Shown piece after piece: positions 59,061-64,000 of a stretch of DNA of 64,000 nucleotides. The translations under genes were made by a program, and so were the position numbers. This stretch comes from Vibrio sagamiensis NBRC 104589 (GTDB lineage Bacteria; Pseudomonadota; Gammaproteobacteria; Enterobacterales; Vibrionaceae): NCBI RefSeq assembly GCF_007990935.1, contig NZ_BJXJ01000018.1, forward strand, positions 1 to 64,000. Direction: 5' to 3'. Under the pieces are notes generated by a model. The model saw only the letters and a program-made list of their open reading frames with translations, was not told the DNA's origin and ran no database searches. Numbering within the stretch: the first letter of the stretch is position 1; every line of letters starts with the position of its first letter.

Positions 59061-59924
59061 TTATTCCTTAATACCGTTTTCTAACGAAGTATGGCGTATT
59101 TGCACTTGATGCCCTTTATTATTAAAATATTCGGCGATCTTTTGCGTTAAATATACAGAGCGGTGCTTTCCTCCAGTACAACCTATGGCAATAGTAAGGT
59201 AGCTGCGATTGTTTTTTTCTAGCATTGGTAACCATGTTTCGATGAAATTTCTTATTTGATTTTTTAATTCAAGTACGGATGAGTGCTGTTCTAGAAAAGC
59301 TCCGATTGGCGCATCTAAACCTGTTAAAGGGCGGAGTGCGGGTTCCCAATGTGGATTAGGAAGAAAGCGAACATCAAAGACATAGTCTGCATCAGAAGGT
59401 AAACCATATTTAAAACCAAAGGATTCAAATACCATGACGAGATTTTTACGTTCTCGCCCTTCAATACGTACCCTAATTGTCTCACTTAAATCATGAAGGG
59501 ACTGGCCACTGCTGTTTAAAATGAGATCTGCTTGAGCTTTTAAGGGAGTCAATATTTGTTGCTCTAGGTTAATAGCTTGATCAAGTGAGAGAGATTTAAC
59601 ACCTAGTGATAATGGATGGATACGACGTGTTTCACTATAACGTTTTAACAGGGTATCTTTGTTGGCATTTAAGAAAAGTATAGTTACGTCAAATTTAGAC
59701 TTTAGTTTATTTAAGGTAGCACTGAGCTCATTAAGTTTTTTGGGCATATTGCGGATGTCGATGCTGACAGCAACATTTTGTTGGCTGTCAGAGACTGAAT
59801 AAACAAAGTTTTCCAGTAAGCTCACCGGTAGGTTATCGACGCAGTAATAACTTAAGTCTTCCAGTACTCGAAGTGCAACGCTCTTACCTGCACCAGAATA
59901 CCCACTAACAACGATTAATCGCAT
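59061..59924 (-). CDS. rapZ: RNase adapter protein RapZ
   Basis: Binds the small RNA GlmZ and presents it to RNase E, setting glucosamine-6-phosphate synthesis. Walker [12 protein letters not shown] at 8-18 and Walker B-like VSIDIRNMP are present, followed by a C-terminal RNA-binding region with [11 protein letters not shown]. The 287-residue length is normal. It lies within the rpoN cluster, 14 bp after ptsN. Confidence 0.96.
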   Translation of the reverse strand: MRLIVVSGYSGAGKSVALRVLEDLSYYCVDNLPVSLLENFVYSVSDSQQNVAVSIDIRNMPKKLNELSATLNKLKSKFDVTILFLNANKDTLLKRYSETRRIHPLSLGVKSLSLDQAINLEQQILTPLKAQADLILNSSGQSLHDLSETIRVRIEGRERKNLVMVFESFGFKYGLPSDADYVFDVRFLPNPHWEPALRPLTGLDAPIGAFLEQHSSVLELKNQIRNFIETWLPMLEKNNRSYLTIAIGCTGGKHRSVYLTQKIAEYFNNKGHQVQIRHTSLENGIKE

Positions 59925-59938
59925 GGTGATTGTCCTGG

Positions 59939-60385
59939 CTATTTATGAATCATTATGTCGTAGAGCTCTTCATCGCTCTGAGCATTACGCAAACTTTTAA
60001 GCACTTGCTTATCACTTAGGCGTTCTGCCATCGAAGAAAGTGTTTTAAGGTGCTCTTTACATTGCGCTTCTGGAACAAGAAGCGCGAAAAGTAAATCAAC
60101 AGGTCGGTTATCAATAGAATCGAATTCAATAGGCTCATCACATTGTAATAAAATGGCGATGGCTTTATCACTTGATGACATTCTGGCATGCGGGATAGCT
60201 ACACCATTACCAATACCAGTACTCCCCATTTTTTCTCTATTGAGTATGCACTCAAAAAGTTCTGTGGAATCCTGACCAGTGTTTTCAGCAGCAATGTTAC
60301 TGATGATTTCCAATGCTCGTTTTTTACTTGTACAGTGGACTGCACTTTTGGTGCAGTCCAGTGAAAGTATTTCGCTCAGTTGCAT
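59939..60385 (-). CDS. ptsN: Nitrogen PTS EIIA component PtsN
   Basis: Regulatory EIIA protein of the nitrogen PTS, affecting potassium and nitrogen balance. Phospho-acceptor His66 lies in [13 protein letters not shown]. 148 residues, similar to other EIIA-Ntr proteins. Only 2 bp separate it from hpf upstream. Confidence 0.95.
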   Translation of the reverse strand: MQLSEILSLDCTKSAVHCTSKKRALEIISNIAAENTGQDSTELFECILNREKMGSTGIGNGVAIPHARMSSSDKAIAILLQCDEPIEFDSIDNRPVDLLFALLVPEAQCKEHLKTLSSMAERLSDKQVLKSLRNAQSDEELYDIMIHK

Positions 60386-60387
60386 AA

Positions 60388-60675
60388 TTAATGATTGTTC
60401 AATTTTTCTTTATGTTTATTGAGTTGACGAACTAATTTATCCACCAACGAATCAATTGCGGCATACATACTTTCATCGTGAGAGGAGGCATGTATTTCGC
60501 CTTGATTTACGTGGAGCGTAGCTTCCGCTATTTGGTTGAGTTTTTCAACTTTTAGTACGACTTGGACTTGATTAATATGGTCAAAGAATCTTTCAAGCTT
60601 ATTAAACTTAGATTGTACGTAGTCTTGCATTGAATCGGTCAGATCAACGTGGTGGCCTTGGATATTGATTTGCAT
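60388..60675 (-). CDS. hpf: Ribosome hibernation promoting factor HPF (short form)
   Basis: Binds the 30S subunit in stationary phase and promotes 100S dimers. 95 residues, the short form without the C-terminal dimerisation domain of long HPF. Typical start MQINIQGHHVDLTDSMQDYV, and HASSHDESMYAAIDSLVDKL near the C-terminus. It stands directly downstream of rpoN, as in many gammaproteobacteria. Confidence 0.95.
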   Translation of the reverse strand: MQINIQGHHVDLTDSMQDYVQSKFNKLERFFDHINQVQVVLKVEKLNQIAEATLHVNQGEIHASSHDESMYAAIDSLVDKLVRQLNKHKEKLNNH

Positions 60676-60698
60676 AGACTTTCCTTTTAAGTTAGTGA

Positions 60699-62165
60699 CT
60701 AAAGTAAGCGTTTGCGCTGACTCGAAGGGGCAATGCCCAAAGATTCCCGATATTTCGCAATAGTGCGCCTTGCGACCTGAATCCCTTGATCAGCTAAAAG
60801 GGTAGCAATTTTACTGTCACTGAGTGGCTTTGCTGTATTTTCTGCGGCAACCAACTTTTTGATCAGTGCTCGAATTGCTGTCGATGAACATTCCCCACCA
60901 TTGTCAGTGCTGACATGGCTAGAGAAGAAATATTTCAACTCAAAAATGCCACGTGGAGTATGCATAAACTTTTGCGTGGTAACACGTGATATAGTCGACT
61001 CATGCATATCTACATCTAAGGCAACATCATTAAGTACCATCGGTTTCATTGCTTCTTCGCCATACTCGAAGAAATCGTACTGATGTTCAACAATACATTT
61101 GGCTACTTTGAGAAGAGTCTCATTTCTGCTCTCTAAACTTTTTATTAACCATTTTGCATCCTGTAGATTAGTGCGGATGTATTGACTGTCTGCGCTATTA
61201 CCTTTGCCAAGCTGTGCATATTGCTGATTTACTTTCAACCTTGGTACGCTGTCTGTGTTGATAGAAACATTCCATTTACCATGCTCTTTAAATACGGAGA
61301 CATCAGGTATGACATACTCTGGATCATGAGGCGTTATGCTGCTACCTGGACGAGGATCAAGCTGTTGAATAAGCTTTAATACTTCACGAAGCTCGTCTTC
61401 TTTGAGCTTGGTTTCCTTTATGATCAATTTATAGTCACGATTGCCTAGGTTATCGATATGGTCGCTTAATACCATTCTTGCTTCGCTAAGCCATGGTGTC
61501 TCTTCAGGAAAAACCACCAGTTGAAGTAATAAACACTCTTGAAGGTTATGAGAGGCGACACCGAGCGGGTCAAATTGTTGAATACGTTTGCGCACAGCTT
61601 CAATTTCATCTAACTCAATCTCTTCTTGGTCGAAACTTTGGTGTATTTCTTCCGGAGATAGCGTGAGGTATCCGTAATCATCGATAGCATCGATGATGGT
61701 CAAAGCTATAGTACGATCTGTTTCTGAGAAAGGGGTGAGATCCAACTGCCAGAGTAAGTAATCGTATAATGATTGGGTGGTTTCTCCCTGATAAAGTGGG
61801 ATATCGTCATCCAAGGCAAGGCCTGTACTTCCTGTATTGGCGCTGTAAACATCATCCCAAGTAGTATCAATCTCAAGTTCTGCGCTGATTTCAGACTTTT
61901 CTATTACATCTGAGCTATCTTGCGTTTCAGGTTCTGACTGGCCTTCTGCAGCAGTTTCTGTATTTTCTTGAGCCAGCTTATGTTCATTATTTGTTTGAGG
62001 CTCTTCATGGCTCTCTTCTATCTCCAGCAATGGATTGGAGTCTAATGCTTCCTGAATTTCCTGCTGAAGGTCAAGTGTTGATAGTTGCAGCAAACGAATG
62101 GCTTGCTGCAACTGTGGCGTCATTGCTAATTGTTGACCTAGCTTGAGTTGTAATGAAGGTTTCAT
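60699..62165 (-). CDS. rpoN: RNA polymerase sigma-54 factor
   Basis: Sigma factor for enhancer-dependent promoters, in vibrios including flagellar and nitrogen genes. Region I begins [20 protein letters not shown] and binds the activator. An acidic linker (about 50-130) follows, then the core-binding domain, and the RpoN box [10 protein letters not shown] near residue 467 recognises the -24 element. Length 488 residues. It lies between lptB and hpf. Confidence 0.97.
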   Translation of the reverse strand: MKPSLQLKLGQQLAMTPQLQQAIRLLQLSTLDLQQEIQEALDSNPLLEIEESHEEPQTNNEHKLAQENTETAAEGQSEPETQDSSDVIEKSEISAELEIDTTWDDVYSANTGSTGLALDDDIPLYQGETTQSLYDYLLWQLDLTPFSETDRTIALTIIDAIDDYGYLTLSPEEIHQSFDQEEIELDEIEAVRKRIQQFDPLGVASHNLQECLLLQLVVFPEETPWLSEARMVLSDHIDNLGNRDYKLIIKETKLKEDELREVLKLIQQLDPRPGSSITPHDPEYVIPDVSVFKEHGKWNVSINTDSVPRLKVNQQYAQLGKGNSADSQYIRTNLQDAKWLIKSLESRNETLLKVAKCIVEHQYDFFEYGEEAMKPMVLNDVALDVDMHESTISRVTTQKFMHTPRGIFELKYFFSSHVSTDNGGECSSTAIRALIKKLVAAENTAKPLSDSKIATLLADQGIQVARRTIAKYRESLGIAPSSQRKRLL

Positions 62166-62214
62166 TCAGTATACGGTGCCTTTAATGCTCAGAATCTTAT
62201 CGTTCCTTATGTAA

Positions 62215-62940
62215 TCATAGACGGAATTGTTCTCCGAGATAAACTTGTTTCACTTGCTCGTTATTGAGAACTTCGTCCGGAGTTCCTGATGCAATCAGGT
62301 GACCTTGGCTAACAATATAGGCTTTTTCACAGACATCCAGCGTTTCGCGAACATTATGGTCGGTAATTAATACGCCCAAGCCACGGTCACGCAAATGCTC
62401 AATTATTTTCTTGATATCATTAACGGAAATAGGGTCAACCCCAGCAAATGGTTCATCGAGCAAGATGAATTTTGGGTTGGCGGCAAGTGCTCGAGCTATT
62501 TCCACACGACGTCGCTCACCACCAGAGAGAGCCATACCTGCACTACTACGAATATGCTGAATATGAAACTCTTCTAGTAAATCTTCGAGTTTATCTTGGC
62601 GTTCTTCGCGAGTCAGTTCTTGGCGAGTTTGTAAAACGGCCATGATATTGTCTTCCACTGATAATTTGCGGAAAATGGATGCTTCCTGTGGTAAATAGCC
62701 AATTCCTAATCGTGAGCGGCTGTGCATTGGTAGAATACTGATATCTTGATCATCAATGCAGATTTTACCTTCATCGCGCGGGACCAAGCCAACAATCATA
62801 TAAAAAGAAGTCGTTTTTCCAGCACCATTAGGGCCTAATAAACCGACAATTTGCCCAGAACCAACTTCAAGGCTTACATCTGAAACCACTTTGCGCTTTT
62901 TATAACTCTTTGCAAGGTTTTTTGCACTCAGTATGGCCAT
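62215..62940 (-). CDS. lptB: LPS export ABC ATPase LptB
   Basis: Cytoplasmic ATPase that drives LPS extraction by LptFG. Walker [12 protein letters not shown] near 37, signature [17 protein letters not shown] near 139 and Walker [14 protein letters not shown] are complete. The 241-residue length is normal. Only 1 bp separates it from lptA, suggesting tight coupling. Confidence 0.97.
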   Translation of the reverse strand: MAILSAKNLAKSYKKRKVVSDVSLEVGSGQIVGLLGPNGAGKTTSFYMIVGLVPRDEGKICIDDQDISILPMHSRSRLGIGYLPQEASIFRKLSVEDNIMAVLQTRQELTREERQDKLEDLLEEFHIQHIRSSAGMALSGGERRRVEIARALAANPKFILLDEPFAGVDPISVNDIKKIIEHLRDRGLGVLITDHNVRETLDVCEKAYIVSQGHLIASGTPDEVLNNEQVKQVYLGEQFRL

Positions 62941-62941
62941 A

Positions 62942-63436
62942 TTAATTCTCTATTTGATTTGGTTGTAACACAGTCGTCACCCGCTCATTTTTAGAGCTGT
63001 CAGCAACCAGTTTTTGTTGTCCAATTTGATAACGAATAGAAGAACCTTTGATGGTGTTGTTATCTTGCTTCAACTGAGCTTGTCCTTTCATGGTCAATTC
63101 ATCGGTTGAGATACGATAATCAATTTGGTTTGCTTGACCACTCAGAGTCTTACCATCATCCATCAGTTGCGAGAATGTTGCTGGTGCACCAAATGCTTGA
63201 ATCTTTTGGATAGATTCGTTTTTAGGATCTCGTGTAACGACAATTTTAGTGGCATCAATATTGATACTGCCTTGTTTGAGAGATACCGCCCCTTTGAAGG
63301 TGACGCGATTGGTTTTCATGTCTACTTGCTGAGTGTCTGAATTTATGTAGACAGGCTGTTTAGTATCTGATTTTAAAGCCAGAGAATAGGGTGTAACAAA
63401 AATCAGAGCCAGCAGGCTAAGGTGTAACGATTTCAT
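62942..63436 (-). CDS. lptA: LPS transport periplasmic protein LptA
   Basis: Periplasmic bridge protein that forms head-to-tail filaments carrying LPS. A signal peptide (about 1-20, [20 protein letters not shown]) is followed by the OstA-like jelly roll with the typical [19 protein letters not shown] start. ATG 63436 gives 164 residues and has AAGG upstream; a second ATG lies six codons earlier. The start overlaps the lptC stop by 20 bp. Confidence 0.92.
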   Translation of the reverse strand: MKSLHLSLLALIFVTPYSLALKSDTKQPVYINSDTQQVDMKTNRVTFKGAVSLKQGSINIDATKIVVTRDPKNESIQKIQAFGAPATFSQLMDDGKTLSGQANQIDYRISTDELTMKGQAQLKQDNNTIKGSSIRYQIGQQKLVADSSKNERVTTVLQPNQIEN

Positions 63437-63980
63437 ATCGACCTTGAACTTCATCAGTGAGAGTTGCAGTGTTGGCTTTGAAATTGCCGTGCATTGCGCC
63501 TCCAGTAGTTTCAAATTGTGGCCCGAGTAACGTAACTTGTTGCTCGGCTTTAAAGTCACGATTGGTCAAGTTAATAACCATCTTATTTGTAGATAATGTT
63601 TTGAAGCTCGCATCGGGTAGTAGATTTTGCATCAATACATTGTCATAAAGAGTTAACATCTTCTGTTTATCGAGTACGGCCTTAGTTGCGGATATTTGCC
63701 ATTCATGAATGCTCCCTTCACGGTAAACCATTAGTGTCGGTTGAGCAAAAATAGTTTCACCACTTGTTGAGTAATGATCCAACTTTGTGGCTTGAATTGA
63801 GTAACTACGAAGCCCATCGATACCGTAGGTGATATTTTCTACCTTATTCCCACTGAACATAGGCTGTTCTGAGTCTGATGCTACTTGAATACTATTGTCT
63901 ATGCTGGGGGAAAGTAAGTAATAACCACACCAAGCAACAATAAATAACAAGAGCAGATAAATACTGCGAGTAAAGCTCAT
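63417..63980 (-). CDS. lptC: LPS export protein LptC
   Basis: Bitopic inner-membrane protein that receives LPS from LptB2FG and passes it to LptA. One N-terminal membrane helix (about 5-25, RSIYLLLLFIVAWCGYYLL) is followed by a periplasmic jelly roll (about 40-187). Length 187 residues. It is complete, beginning only 20 bp from the window edge. Confidence 0.93.
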   Translation of the reverse strand: MSFTRSIYLLLLFIVAWCGYYLLSPSIDNSIQVASDSEQPMFSGNKVENITYGIDGLRSYSIQATKLDHYSTSGETIFAQPTLMVYREGSIHEWQISATKAVLDKQKMLTLYDNVLMQNLLPDASFKTLSTNKMVINLTNRDFKAEQQVTLLGPQFETTGGAMHGNFKANTATLTDEVQGRYEIVTP

Positions 63981-64000
63981 AAATAAATGCCTTTATCTTA

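Overview
The window looks like chromosome 1 of a Vibrio species. The diagnostic block is a nearly complete MSHA (mannose-sensitive haemagglutinin) type IV pilus locus lying between ssb and mreBCD. It is flanked by metH, lysC, a class V aminotransferase, pglL, uvrA, galU and a qstR-type regulator on the left, and by maf, rng, yhdP, nit and tldD on the right, the order familiar from Vibrio cholerae. Base composition is moderately AT-rich. I see no insertion sequences, phage genes, CRISPR arrays, rRNA or tRNA genes.

Layout. 1-481 has no convincing gene. 553-8839 holds a CPA1 Na+/H+ antiporter (-), metH (+) behind tandem met boxes, lysC (-) behind a lysine riboswitch and a good sigma70 promoter, and a class V aminotransferase (+). 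8876-15422 is a leftward series: pglL-type O-oligosaccharyltransferase, uvrA, galU, qstR. 15723-16265 is ssb. 16756-27779 is the MSHA secretion gene cluster mshH-I-J-K-L-M-N-E-G, and 28244-35655 is the pilin cluster mshA, a small unrecognised prepilin-like gene, then mshC-D-O-P-Q. The reference V. cholerae locus has mshF and mshB between mshG and mshA. Here that place is a 464-bp gap containing an apparent mshA promoter and a leader with nested inverted repeats. 35807-46657 carries mreB, mreC, mreD, maf, rng, yhdP, nit and tldD.

46748-57134 has a PIN-PhoH ATPase (-), rapA (+), an unusual Nramp-family transporter lacking the canonical metal-site motifs (-), rluA (+), a 2-hydroxyacid dehydrogenase (+), yjgA/darP (-) and pmbA/tldE (+). 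57226-63980 is the leftward lptC-lptA-lptB-rpoN-hpf-ptsN-rapZ-ptsO-mgtE series, which joins LPS export, sigma-54, ribosome hibernation and the nitrogen PTS.

How the genes connect. MshE carries the tandem N-terminal c-di-GMP-binding motif, MshH is a CsrD-like degenerate GGDEF/EAL protein, and PglL is an O-glycosylase whose natural targets are typically pilins, so surface attachment has several possible control points here. TldD and PmbA, the two halves of one protease, are both in the window, about 9 kb apart. Most convergent gene pairs are separated by clear hairpin terminators. The items most worth following up are the mini-prepilin after mshA, the loss of mshB/mshF, the DPGN-less Nramp protein with a Fur-like palindrome in front of it, and a 13-bp perfect inverted repeat between mshQ and mreB.
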